From a virus, in the IMG/VR virus record IMGVR_UViG_3300025767_000054, positions 1-37,790 of that record: a stretch of 37,790 nucleotides of DNA. The stretch is one strand, 5' to 3'. The notes under the pieces are model-generated. The model searched no databases, was not told the DNA's origin, and was given only the letters and a program-made list of their open reading frames with translations. A program made the position numbers and the translations under genes. The first letter of the stretch is position 1. Each line of letters opens with the position of its first letter. This document shows positions 29,785-37,775 of the stretch, piece after piece.

Positions 29785-32122
29785 AGTAACCTTGCCAACT
29801 AGCATTTATAAAGTTTGATGGTAAATGACTATCGTTCTTAATTGTTACAGTTAGCTTGTCATTTTCAGATTGAACTGCAAAAGTATAATCACCATCTTCT
29901 AAATTAACTGTTCCAAGTAATCCTGTACCTGTAATAGTACCAGTATAAGTAGTAGTTGATGTATCTCTGCCTACAGGCTTAACTTCTGTAGTAAAATAGC
30001 CAGTATCATTAAAAGAAACATTCCAATTTCTTATCTGTAATCTACCTTCTTTAACTGAAATTCTTGAACCCTGTGTATCTGCTGTTTGAATAAACTGTTG
30101 TGAAAAAGTAAACTTAAATTCATATTTTTCACCTATAAAATAATTTTGTGAAGTTATATCACCAGTTACTACAATAGATGTTCCTGATTGTGATACGATA
30201 GAAATTTCTTGTCCTGCTTTATTAGAAGCACCACTTCTACCTACAACTTTCATTGTATTATTTATTGTATATGGAAGTGTGATAGTAGTTTGATTTGTAC
30301 CTGCGTTATAACTTTCGGTAATTTCAGAGTTATCTAATTTTCTATCTAAATGAGTTAAATAAGTTTCACCGGTATCAGTTAATGCAGGTGATATATCAAT
30401 CTTTTCTAAATAAACACCATCACTTCTTTCATTGATAATAAATAATTCATTTTCTATAAAATCTATATTTAAGATATTATCAGTAGCATCAGTACCAAAA
30501 GTCCATTTACTCCAAGCACTTTGTAATCTTCTATTTTGTGAAACATAATATTGATAAACAAATAAAGAATTCTTTTCATCAGAACTTAAAGCTACTAAAA
30601 TATTTTCAGTAGTAGCACTAGCAAGTTTAAAGACATTACTAGGAATATATTTTGGTACATTAGCTGTAATATCGTCAGCTTGTTTTATATCTGTGTCTGA
30701 GGCTATATAAAGTTCTCTTATACCTGTAAAATTTCCTTTATTAAAACCGAAATAAACATTACTACCTGCACCTACAGGTTTGATGTTTTTATCTGTTTCA
30801 AACTCTGTTGTAACATTTATTGATATGTTTTCTGTAGTTAGTGTTGCACCACCACTTAAAATAAACTGTGTTTGGTCTGAAAATAAAAGTAATTCTTCAT
30901 CAAATGAAATTGCATGACGAAGTATAGAAACTTTAGTGTGAGTACTGGCTACATCAATTGGGTCAGTATCCAATACTTGAGTAATTGTTTCAGGGAAGAA
31001 CTCAAAGAACTCACCACTTCTTGACATAATAACATTTTCATCTGCAAGAAAACCTAATCTGTTTCTATGGAAAAATATGTCATTTATTCTTCTACCTACA
31101 AATGTTGGGTTGGGTACACTTTCTTCATCACCACAAATTCTATCTCCCCATTGAGGTACATCATAAGTTGTTCCGCTTATTGTATATGAAGAACCATCTG
31201 CTTGTGTAAATCTAAAGTTTCCATCTGCTGTTCTAATTAAAACATGAGGCATAGTATCAGCATCAAGTTTAAATTCTGTATCTGGTGCTATTGTTTCTTG
31301 CCAAAGATTATCTGCTTCAATAAATTTTACATAATAATCATCAAAACCATTTGATGCGTCACCAGTAACCTGAACAATTTGATTATTAATTGCAGGTACA
31401 GGTAAATCACTAAAATTTTGAACTTTATCTTTAACTACTTGTGAAGCATCATCACCAAAACCATCTGATGCTGTAATTTCTAAAGTTCCTGAAGATTTTA
31501 CAATAGCAAAACTAGAGTTACCTATTTTTGTTTTTGTAATACCTGATGGTGAACCTATAGCTGAAAACAATCCATCTCTGATTGCTTCACTATCTGTATT
31601 TGAAGAAGTAAAATTATAAGTAGTGCCATCAATAGTTATTGAATACTTTGTACTATTTACACCTTGTAATATTGAATAAACTGCCTGTTCTACTTTAGCA
31701 CCTGACGTGGTGTTGTCCATTTGAATATTTGTGTTTTTGTTAACTATAAAAGTATAGTCAGCAACAGTCATACAAGTAAAATCCTGTTTAGGATTAGAAC
31801 TTGTTAAATAATTAGTAGCACCAGTTTGATTTACAATTGTTTTAGCATTTCCCAAAATATCATAAACAGCAATACTACCATTAGTAATAGCCACAACGTA
31901 TCTTTCATTAGCATCTCTATTAATAGTGTGAATGTAAGCGTTACCAAAAGAAGTAGCTGATAACTTTGCTACATAATCAGTATTAGGTCTTTTTTTTAAT
32001 CCTTCTACTACTGAACTAAATCCATTAATTTGTTCTGAAGCCTGTGAGTTTAATCTTAAGACTTCAGGTTGCTGAGAAACACCTTGTACTAGATTAGGAA
32101 TTGTACGACTGACTAAAGCCAT
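29759..32122 (-). CDS. Tail tubular protein B / nozzle, T7 gp12-like (787 aa)
   Basis: Forms the tail nozzle. Near-identical length to T7 gp12 (794). N-terminus MALVSRTIPNLVQGVSQQPEVLRLNSQASEQINGF with VEGLKKRPNTDYVAKL is the family signature, and FHRNRLGFLADENVIMSRSGEFFEFFPET is typical of the propeller core. It starts in a TAATG overlap with the gatekeeper gene. Confidence 0.94.
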   Translation of the reverse strand: MALVSRTIPNLVQGVSQQPEVLRLNSQASEQINGFSSVVEGLKKRPNTDYVAKLSATSFGNAYIHTINRDANERYVVAITNGSIAVYDILGNAKTIVNQTGATNYLTSSNPKQDFTCMTVADYTFIVNKNTNIQMDNTTSGAKVEQAVYSILQGVNSTKYSITIDGTTYNFTSSNTDSEAIRDGLFSAIGSPSGITKTKIGNSSFAIVKSSGTLEITASDGFGDDASQVVKDKVQNFSDLPVPAINNQIVQVTGDASNGFDDYYVKFIEADNLWQETIAPDTEFKLDADTMPHVLIRTADGNFRFTQADGSSYTISGTTYDVPQWGDRICGDEESVPNPTFVGRRINDIFFHRNRLGFLADENVIMSRSGEFFEFFPETITQVLDTDPIDVASTHTKVSILRHAISFDEELLLFSDQTQFILSGGATLTTENISINVTTEFETDKNIKPVGAGSNVYFGFNKGNFTGIRELYIASDTDIKQADDITANVPKYIPSNVFKLASATTENILVALSSDEKNSLFVYQYYVSQNRRLQSAWSKWTFGTDATDNILNIDFIENELFIINERSDGVYLEKIDISPALTDTGETYLTHLDRKLDNSEITESYNAGTNQTTITLPYTINNTMKVVGRSGASNKAGQEISIVSQSGTSIVVTGDITSQNYFIGEKYEFKFTFSQQFIQTADTQGSRISVKEGRLQIRNWNVSFNDTGYFTTEVKPVGRDTSTTTYTGTITGTGLLGTVNLEDGDYTFAVQSENDKLTVTIKNDSHLPSNFINASWQGYYVTASQRV

Positions 32123-32727
32123 TAGTACACTCCATTGTTTCTAACAATTGTGTAAGCCTGTTCAGGTGTATCAAATATGGTGTAATCACCTGTTAAACTT
32201 TCAGCTTGTTTAAGAATACTTAACGCTTTTAATTCGTCTTCTTGTGAAAATTTATGAAGTGTATTTGCACCTAAAGTTCTATCGTGAAATATTCTAGCAC
32301 TTCTAATAGTTATATATCTTTTAGCTTGTTCAGGAATTTCATTAAATGGTAATAGATAGACTACTGTAGCGTTCTCAAAGTCTTTATCAAAAGTTTCTTC
32401 ATTCTTTGCAAGATTATAAAGAAAAGTATCTCTTTGAACTATATTGTAATCACCTTTAGAATATTTTCTTGGGTCTATTTCTACTCTAACTACATTGTTA
32501 GCTAGTGGAATTTTGTTATCGGTGTTTCTTGTTAAAGTTACATTTGTATGTGTATTAAAGTGCCAACCTTGTGATTGAACTTCTCTTGCAACTTCAGATA
32601 AAACATTTTTAGCAATTGTACCATCTACAGGTAAAGAACCTGTTAATGAGTTCAATGGTGCTTCACCAATTGTACTCAATATAGTATTTACTGCTTCTAG
32701 TTCGGAAGTTCTAGTTTGTGTTGTCAT
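32122..32727 (-). CDS. Tail tubular protein A / gatekeeper, T7 gp11-like (201 aa)
   Basis: Dodecameric adaptor between portal and nozzle. Family pattern: LEAVNTILSTIGEAPLNSL, EVAREVQSQGWHFNTHTNV, then RYITIRSARIFHDRTLG. Length matches T7 gp11 (196). It is separated from the capsid gene by the only structural-operon hairpin on that side (32742-32773). Confidence 0.94.
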   Translation of the reverse strand: MTTQTRTSELEAVNTILSTIGEAPLNSLTGSLPVDGTIAKNVLSEVAREVQSQGWHFNTHTNVTLTRNTDNKIPLANNVVRVEIDPRKYSKGDYNIVQRDTFLYNLAKNEETFDKDFENATVVYLLPFNEIPEQAKRYITIRSARIFHDRTLGANTLHKFSQEDELKALSILKQAESLTGDYTIFDTPEQAYTIVRNNGVY

Positions 32728-32741
32728 AATAATTTAAACAC

Positions 32742-32773
32742 AGGCGGAAGTTGTCTGTGTTAGCCTTCCGCCT
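32742..32773 (-). terminator. Strong hairpin after the capsid gene (Tphi-like)
   Basis: AGGCGGAAG pairs perfectly with CTTCCGCCT (9 bp, GC-rich) around a 14-base loop. It lies 27 bases after the capsid stop, where T7 has terminator Tphi. The following bases GUGUUUAAAUUAUU are only moderately U-rich, so it may be a leaky terminator or an RNA-processing or stability stem. The loop AACAC can alternatively pair with GTGTT just downstream. Confidence 0.65.
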
Positions 32774-32799
32774 ATGTATTCTGTAAGTATTAAGATTGA

Positions 32800-33753
32800 T
32801 TATGCAGTCTTGATTGAGATTGCACTTTCTGGTCTTAAAATACCATGACCCATTGCCATTCTAGCAGTCATAAGAGTACCAAGTCTTCTTGGGTCGTATG
32901 TGCTTTCCATAACTAGGTCTTTTAATTTAACAGTACCAATGGCACTTGAGTGCATAACCACAGCAAAAGTATTACTGAAGTCACCATTGTAAGTGTTATT
33001 AGCACCAGAGATTGACGCTGATAAATCAGTCGCAAATACTTCAGTAGCAGTATTAGATTTAACAATTGGCACTCCACCGATTGAAAGAACTGTACCTTTA
33101 CCGAAGTCTCCATTTTCTCTAGAGAAGTCTCTGTTTACTAACTTGTCTACGTTAGCTAATTGGTAGTATTGGTCTGGTGCTACGATACATACTCTACCTG
33201 CTGTAGGTATGTTTTTCTCATCTAATTTTTGAATTGCTTCAAAAACACTTTCGATAAGAGAAGTAGCGTTTGTGTTAGCGTCAGCATCTAAAATTTCTTC
33301 ACCTGCGTTACCACCAGTAACATTAGGTGTAGTAGTTCTTGAAGCTAAGATAGCTAACGATAGAAGGTGCTTATCAACCTTATTTGCAAGAGCCTGACCC
33401 ATTTCTTTTGAGTAAATGCTTCTTACATCATAATGATTTTTAAGTTCTTCTATTTCTGCAACGAAAGCATCAGCAAGTAACATATCATCTATGTTAATTA
33501 CTTTTTCGTTGTGTTTGATAGCTTGACCAGTAATCTCATTACCTGCTGTATGGTAATTAGCCGATACAGTACCAGTAACAGGAAATTGTGCTGATTTACC
33601 ATTAGAAATAGTTCTAACAGTAGTCATTCCTAACATTTGGTTTTCTCTACCAAAAGTAGATAGAACTTCTCCTGAAAATAATTTCAAAAAAAGTGCATTT
33701 GCATCACCTGCTGAGTTTACCTGACCAATGCTTGATATTGTTGCATTAGACAT
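32800..33753 (-). CDS. Major capsid protein, T7 gp10A-like (317 aa)
   Basis: HK97-fold shell protein. Strong T7-like stretches: ALFLKLFSGEVLSTFGRENQ, RTISNGKSAQFPVTGTVSANYH, IKHNEKVINIDDMLLADAFV, NHYDVRSIYSKEMGQALA, and a C-terminal MARMAMGHGILRPESA. Length is close to T7 gp10A (344). An AAGGAG site precedes the ATG. I see no evidence of a frameshift extension such as T7 gp10B. Confidence 0.96.
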   Translation of the reverse strand: MSNATISSIGQVNSAGDANALFLKLFSGEVLSTFGRENQMLGMTTVRTISNGKSAQFPVTGTVSANYHTAGNEITGQAIKHNEKVINIDDMLLADAFVAEIEELKNHYDVRSIYSKEMGQALANKVDKHLLSLAILASRTTTPNVTGGNAGEEILDADANTNATSLIESVFEAIQKLDEKNIPTAGRVCIVAPDQYYQLANVDKLVNRDFSRENGDFGKGTVLSIGGVPIVKSNTATEVFATDLSASISGANNTYNGDFSNTFAVVMHSSAIGTVKLKDLVMESTYDPRRLGTLMTARMAMGHGILRPESAISIKTA

Positions 33754-33879
33754 AGTTGTCTCCTTATATTTATTGGTTTGTTGTATAGACCTAACTACTT
33801 TCCATAATCAGAAGGTTATCTGTCGTAACAGGCAATCTTTTTTGAATTTGGTTAGACACCTCTCTGATGAGAGATGGTG
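33754..33879 (-). promoter_or_regulatory. Leader of the capsid gene with two small hairpins
   Basis: 126 bp. A stem-loop of 10 bp with one bulged base (33856-33880, loop GATG) begins at the stop of the preceding small gene, and a perfect CTGT-CGTA-ACAG hairpin lies at 33808-33819. The latter contains TTACGACA on the minus strand, partly like ACGACAC in the 26-bp elements. No copy of the ATTAAGTNCCAC promoter is seen, so the capsid may rely on read-through or on this different signal. Confidence 0.45.
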
Positions 33880-34053
33880 TTATTTGTTAAACCTAGAAGA
33901 CATTATCTTCCAAAACTCTTTATTATCTTTATCTATTTTTTTAGTGCATTTACATTTATCACAGGTACACACTCCATATTCATCTGCGTGTAAAGGCATC
34001 TTACAATGACAATCGTGATGACATTGTTTACATTTTTTAGATTTTTGTACCAA
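33880..34053 (-). CDS. Cys/His-rich mini zinc-binding protein (57 aa, TTG start)
   Basis: Frame with eight cysteines clustered in CKQCHHDCHCKM (residues 8-19) and CTCDKCKC (29-36), plus histidines, clearly able to bind one or two zinc ions. The only in-frame start before the first cluster is TTG at 34053, with GAGG 10 nt upstream; it overlaps the 89-aa gene by 17 bases. An ATG at residue 19 would lose half the ligands. The Cys pattern argues for a real gene. Function unknown. Confidence 0.62.
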   Translation of the reverse strand: MVQKSKKCKQCHHDCHCKMPLHADEYGVCTCDKCKCTKKIDKDNKEFWKIMSSRFNK

Positions 34054-34306
34054 GTTTCCAAGACCTCAATGACCAGTAAACAGGTGACAACTTTTTGTTA
34101 CCACTTACTTTTGCTAAAATAGGTTTCATTCTATCAAAGAAAGCCTTACGTCTTACTGGGTCGTCACGTTTGATTGACATTGAAGCGTCACCAAATCTAA
34201 CTGTTTTTACGCTATCGCCATCTTTAACAAATACTTTAAATTTTTTGTTACCTTTAGTTTCTCTAATAATTTTATTTAAAGGTTTCTTATCTTCCTTGTC
34301 TTGCAT
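34037..34306 (-). CDS. DUF5754-like small phage protein (89 aa)
   Basis: Pattern KKFKVFVKDGDSVKTVRFGDASMSIKRDDPVRRKAFFDRMKP followed by SPVYWSLRSWKLG recalls the DUF5754-type proteins common in marine cyanophages (KFKVYVKD...VNFGDP...IKRDDPERRKSFRARH). In those, cysteines usually occur in the C-terminal part; here none remain. Its role is unknown. The ATG lies 20 bases inside the preceding 50-aa gene. Confidence 0.7.
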   Translation of the reverse strand: MQDKEDKKPLNKIIRETKGNKKFKVFVKDGDSVKTVRFGDASMSIKRDDPVRRKAFFDRMKPILAKVSGNKKLSPVYWSLRSWKLGTKI

Positions 34307-34439
34307 ATTTTTTAAAGTTTCTTTTTTTAGATTTATTCATTGATGAAAGTTTTGGTCTTCTAGTATTTTGTGAAGTCTTTTTATATTTAGACCTTGTTTC
34401 ATGCTCAACCTTATTAAGGTCAAACTTCTTCTTAGCCAC
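34287..34439 (-). CDS. Small very basic protein (50 aa, GTG start)
   Basis: From MAKKKFDLNKVEHETRSK to NFKKYARQGR, nearly half Lys/Arg, probably disordered and nucleic-acid-binding. The GTG is 1 base after the previous stop (TAAGTG), and the end overlaps the 89-aa gene, so it belongs to a coupled chain. It could be a minor DNA-associated virion protein; unrecognised. Confidence 0.58.
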   Translation of the reverse strand: MAKKKFDLNKVEHETRSKYKKTSQNTRRPKLSSMNKSKKRNFKKYARQGR

Positions 34440-34568
34440 TTATGCTTTCTTTTTGTCTTTCCAGTTATTCTTCATGGCTTTGTAAGCCTTAGGTGAAACT
34501 GTACTATCTTTTTTACTTCTTGAGATACCAAGTTTTTTTCTTCTATTAATGTTTTTTACTAATGACAT
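34440..34568 (-). CDS. Small basic protein (42 aa)
   Basis: MSLVKNINRRKKLGISRSKK ... KNNWKDKKKA, basic. The ATG overlaps the stop of the membrane protein gene (TAATG). Conserved-looking short RRKKLGISRSK pieces of this kind occur before capsid genes in T7-like marine phages, as far as I recall. Role unknown. Confidence 0.6.
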   Translation of the reverse strand: MSLVKNINRRKKLGISRSKKDSTVSPKAYKAMKNNWKDKKKA

Positions 34569-34933
34569 TATTTTTTACCTCGTATGTTTTTAATTGTAGA
34601 TAATCCAAAGCTACCTGAGTAAACGATTAAAACTGCCCACCAAAACTCTTGAGTAGCGTTTGATAAAATTTCAAAACCTTTAGCCATATAAGGTTGTGTG
34701 TAAGGTATGAAACAAAAGAGAAATATTAAGGCTATCTTAATAGTTAATACCTCATCTTTAATACTATTGTTACCTGAACGTATCTGTTCAATTGATACTG
34801 ATTTTTCTAGTTCTATTTCTTTTGCTCTAATAATCTTTTTCTTTTCAATATTGTGTTGAATAGCACCAACTGTCTTATCAGCTATTATTCTAGTAATAGG
34901 ATTTTTAAGTATAGGAAGTATGAAATTAAGCAT
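34568..34933 (-). CDS. Membrane protein, possible GTA_holin_3TM-type holin (121 aa)
   Basis: I take the ATG at 34933 (MLNFILPILKNPITRIIADKTVGAI), with AGG 8 nt upstream, rather than the frame start at 34963. Layout: an amphipathic start, a charged helical middle (EKKKIIRAKEIELEKSV), then two hydrophobic helices (IKIALIFLFCFIPYTQ and EFWWAVLIVYSGSFGLSTI). That resembles the three-helix holin family known from gene transfer agents. Location inside the head genes is unusual for a holin. It overlaps the HNH gene by 8 bases. Confidence 0.62.
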   Translation of the reverse strand: MLNFILPILKNPITRIIADKTVGAIQHNIEKKKIIRAKEIELEKSVSIEQIRSGNNSIKDEVLTIKIALIFLFCFIPYTQPYMAKGFEILSNATQEFWWAVLIVYSGSFGLSTIKNIRGKK

Positions 34934-35147
34934 TTCTAGACCTATTGTATGATTTGGAAACAATCTTTAAGTTAGAAAGATTATTGTTCTTTGGGTTGCC
35001 ATCTTTATGATGAACGTCTTTACCATTGATGGCATTGCCCAGTTTCTTCTTCATTAACCTTCTGGCTAAATTTCTTTTTGCTCTATTTTTCTTTTGTTGT
35101 GATTGAGAATGATAATTCTGATATTCAGACTTATAATCTCTTGCCAT
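34926..35147 (-). CDS. Small HNH-type endonuclease (73 aa)
   Basis: Basic N-terminal half, then KDVHHKDGNPKNNNLSNLKIVSKSYNRSRN: the HH-x-D-G-x-x-x-N-N-x-x-x-N-L pattern is the HNH core with the second His/Asn in LSNL...N. It lacks zinc cysteines and is a minimal domain. It could be a homing-type endonuclease inserted between scaffold and capsid, or a packaging-associated HNH. Starts next to the scaffold stop. Confidence 0.85.
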   Translation of the reverse strand: MARDYKSEYQNYHSQSQQKKNRAKRNLARRLMKKKLGNAINGKDVHHKDGNPKNNNLSNLKIVSKSYNRSRNA

Positions 35148-35933
35148 TTAGAATACTGAACTCTTAGCTAATTTAAGTTCTACTTGTTTTCTGTAAGCAG
35201 GGTCGTTTGCATATCTTGGGTCATTCATAGCTTCTGTAACCTGAGCAACACTTTCAAATACTTCTGTTGATACATCATTAGTATCACCATTAATCATTTG
35301 TTGTGGTTGTTCACCAGATACACCTGCTCTATTTGCAATAGCTTGAACAGCAAATTTTACTTGTTCAATTGAACCTGTATCTAAAGTTTCATTAAAAGCA
35401 TTTTGTTCTGCTTCAGTTAAATTATTTTTAGCATACTCAATTACTTTAGAATAATTTTCTTCACCACCAACTGTGTCATGCACCATCTTAACTTCTGAGT
35501 TGGCGATTGCTTGTTGTCCTGCGATATAACCATCAACTAAGTTTTTATCTAAACCCATTTTAGAAAGTTCATTATAAGACTTTTCTGAAAGTTCACCATT
35601 CTGAGAATATTCAGTATAAAATTTAGTCATCTCTGAAGTTTCTGGTTGAGATTGTTCTTCAGTATTTTGAACTATTTCTTCTTGAGGTGCTGATTGTTTC
35701 TTTTCTAATTCTGAATATGCTTTAGCTAAATCTTCTGCACTAGCAAATTTTTCAGGTAACCATTCAGGTCTAGTTTCATCTGTAGATTTTGAAGTGTCAT
35801 CATTTGATTTTACTTCAACTCTAGTTCCATCTTCACTTACTTCTAAAGTTTGATTTTGTTCTGCTTGTTTTGCTTGTTCCTCTAATGAAATATTAGTATC
35901 ATCAGATTTTACTTCTACTGTTTGTGTACTCAT
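35148..35933 (-). CDS. Capsid assembly scaffold, T7 gp9-like (261 aa)
   Basis: Acidic, Gln/Glu-rich and probably extended N-terminal half (residues 1-105), then helices (FYTEYSQNGELSEKSYNELSKMGLDKNLVDGYIAGQQAI) and a C-terminal end LAKSSVF. Composition, size (T7 gp9 is 307) and place between portal and capsid fit a scaffold removed during maturation. The motif MNDPRYANDPAYRKQVELKLA is typical of such C-termini, which contact capsid subunits. Confidence 0.88.
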   Translation of the reverse strand: MSTQTVEVKSDDTNISLEEQAKQAEQNQTLEVSEDGTRVEVKSNDDTSKSTDETRPEWLPEKFASAEDLAKAYSELEKKQSAPQEEIVQNTEEQSQPETSEMTKFYTEYSQNGELSEKSYNELSKMGLDKNLVDGYIAGQQAIANSEVKMVHDTVGGEENYSKVIEYAKNNLTEAEQNAFNETLDTGSIEQVKFAVQAIANRAGVSGEQPQQMINGDTNDVSTEVFESVAQVTEAMNDPRYANDPAYRKQVELKLAKSSVF

Positions 35934-35936
35934 GTT

Positions 35937-37532
35937 TTACTCCTGTGGTATTTCAAGTTCACCACTTGCATTAACACTTGCACCAGAGTTAGCTAAACTT
36001 CTTCCTGCTTCAATTGCTACTCTAGGGTCTGCTAATGCTTGATTAGCAAACTGTTGCTGTTGTTGTGCTTGGGCTTCTTGTTGGATTTGTTCTTGAGACT
36101 TAATTAATCCTTGTGTGTCTATTCCATTAGCCACCGCAAATTTCTTAATTGCATCATCAAGATTTATATATTGTGCTAAAGTTTCAGCACCTAACGTATT
36201 GGATAAATCAGACATGAATTGAAGCAATCTTAATCTGTCTGATGCTCTCCCTAATGCTTCCATTCCTACAATGATTTTAGTTTTAACTAATTCTTTAGGT
36301 AGGTCAGGTAGCAACTTCTGTTCCTTTAACATTGCTAACTTTGTATTAATGTAAGGTAACTGAAATTCTGTTGTTAAAATTCCATACACTCCACCAAGTG
36401 CATCATTTAATTCATTAGCTACTAATTGTACTTCTGTAGCTGTAACTCTCTCTGCTTGTCTTTGAACTGAAGCATTTAATAAAAATGCAAATTGAAGTCT
36501 TTGCTCAATTCTACCCATCATTTCATAGCCAACTCTAAAGTCAGCAAATTTATTAGCTTGTAGAACTGAAACATCTGAAGCATTACCTTCAATAATTGCA
36601 CCATTAGGTGCTTTAGCTACTGAAGATGCTCTTGTTGAACCATTAGGTGCAATCATAAAGAGCATTTTAGAAGACGCACTACTGCCCTCTAAGATTGCTC
36701 TGGTCAATCCTTCAAGACTTCTTAAGTCTCCTTCAAAAGTCTCACAATGACCCCTTCCATAGTTCATTCCATCTATACGATTGAAACGTAGTGCAATGAA
36801 AGGCAATTTGTCTAAATCATAGTTTTTCTCAAATACTTTTTTCTTAGCTATTTCTTGATGAACATAAAATTTATCTTTTTGCCTAGTTACGCAAGTATAT
36901 AAATGTAAAGACTTAGTATCTTCTTTTAAAACTTCACCTAAACCTTTTTTAAGTTTTTCTGGTAAAGTATTTGGTGAAATACCTTCTTTAATAATAATTT
37001 TTAATATTTTACCTTGAGGGTCTCTTTTAACTACATAGTTATTTAATGAATAAGTTCTTAAACCATCATCTGTAATTTTTAATAAAACATTACCTGATAC
37101 TATAAGATGTTTTAATGCTTCATAAAAAGCTACTCTATCGTTATTTTCTTCAATACTGTCCATGACAGCTTTTTCAATTTTAGCTAGACCTTGTTCAATA
37201 GTTGCTTTTTGTTTTGGGTCACCTTCAATTTGTTTATAAACTAATTCATCAACATCTAATCTAAAGAATGGTGCTTGTGGTGGAAACAAAGCTAACATTA
37301 ATTTTGATGCAAGATTAGTTACACCTCTACTTCCTACTGATTGATATGGAGTAGGATATTCTGTAGCTTCATTGTTTCCTTTAGGTGGATATAAATGTGG
37401 AATAGTAAGTTCAGCAACCCTTCTTGCTCTTTCAAGATAGACTTCTCTATCTATCTCCATCTTTGTGTACTGACTTTCTAATAAAGATTTATCTTTAGCG
37501 ACAGTAGATGTATCTAATTTATATTGTTCCAT
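35937..37532 (-). CDS. Portal / head-tail connector, T7 gp8-like (531 aa)
   Basis: Twelve-fold ring through which DNA passes. Family stretches: TIPHLYPPKGNNEATEYPTPYQSVGSRGVTNLASKLMLALFPPQAPFFRL near residue 43; PFIALRFNRIDGMNYGRGHCE near 242; QRQAERVTATEVQLVANEL near 358; and a Gln-rich C-terminus (QQEAQAQQQQQFANQALADPR). Length matches T7 gp8 (536). It is 3 bases after the gp7.3-like gene and 3 before the scaffold. Confidence 0.96.
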   Translation of the reverse strand: MEQYKLDTSTVAKDKSLLESQYTKMEIDREVYLERARRVAELTIPHLYPPKGNNEATEYPTPYQSVGSRGVTNLASKLMLALFPPQAPFFRLDVDELVYKQIEGDPKQKATIEQGLAKIEKAVMDSIEENNDRVAFYEALKHLIVSGNVLLKITDDGLRTYSLNNYVVKRDPQGKILKIIIKEGISPNTLPEKLKKGLGEVLKEDTKSLHLYTCVTRQKDKFYVHQEIAKKKVFEKNYDLDKLPFIALRFNRIDGMNYGRGHCETFEGDLRSLEGLTRAILEGSSASSKMLFMIAPNGSTRASSVAKAPNGAIIEGNASDVSVLQANKFADFRVGYEMMGRIEQRLQFAFLLNASVQRQAERVTATEVQLVANELNDALGGVYGILTTEFQLPYINTKLAMLKEQKLLPDLPKELVKTKIIVGMEALGRASDRLRLLQFMSDLSNTLGAETLAQYINLDDAIKKFAVANGIDTQGLIKSQEQIQQEAQAQQQQQFANQALADPRVAIEAGRSLANSGASVNASGELEIPQE

Positions 37533-37535
37533 TTA

Positions 37536-37775
37536 TTATGCTGTTGGAAAGTTTATTCCACTTCCTGCTAAACCTGATGAAGTTAAAGGTATTCTTAAAC
37601 TTCCTCTGCCTCTCTTTTTTCTCACATTAGTGCTGTCTGCTTTTTCTACTGTAGAAGTGCTTTCTGCCATTTTAGGTGCATTTTTCTTAGTAGTCGCTTG
37701 AACAACAACTGGTGGAGTTGGCGGAGTTGGTTCTGGTGCAGGTGGCGGACTAGGGCTTCTGCTTGGGGGACACAT
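37536..37775 (-). CDS. T7 gp7.3-like tail assembly protein (79 aa)
   Basis: N-terminus is proline-rich (MCPPSRSPSPPPAPEPTPPT), then a Lys/Thr/Ser linker and a C-terminal RKKRGRGSLRIPLTSSGLAGSGINFP, matching the KKSLSVARSSGGGINI-like end of T7 gp7.3, which is a tail-associated protein needed for adsorption. It sits just before portal, as in T7. The same gene is repeated in part at bases 1-163 because the contig ends overlap. Match is by short C-terminal pattern and position. Confidence 0.72.
   Translation of the reverse strand: MCPPSRSPSPPPAPEPTPPTPPVVVQATTKKNAPKMAESTSTVEKADSTNVRKKRGRGSLRIPLTSSGLAGSGINFPTA

Noticed and set aside
32734-32773. H-type pseudoknot after the capsid gene
   Set aside because: Loop bases AACAC can pair with GTGTT, but no linker remains to cross the 9-bp stem, so only alternative hairpins are sterically reasonable.
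33728-34009. Plus-strand 93-codon frame across the capsid leader
   Set aside because: Lies opposite the Cys-rich minus-strand gene, no ribosome site, and no other plus-strand gene exists in the window.
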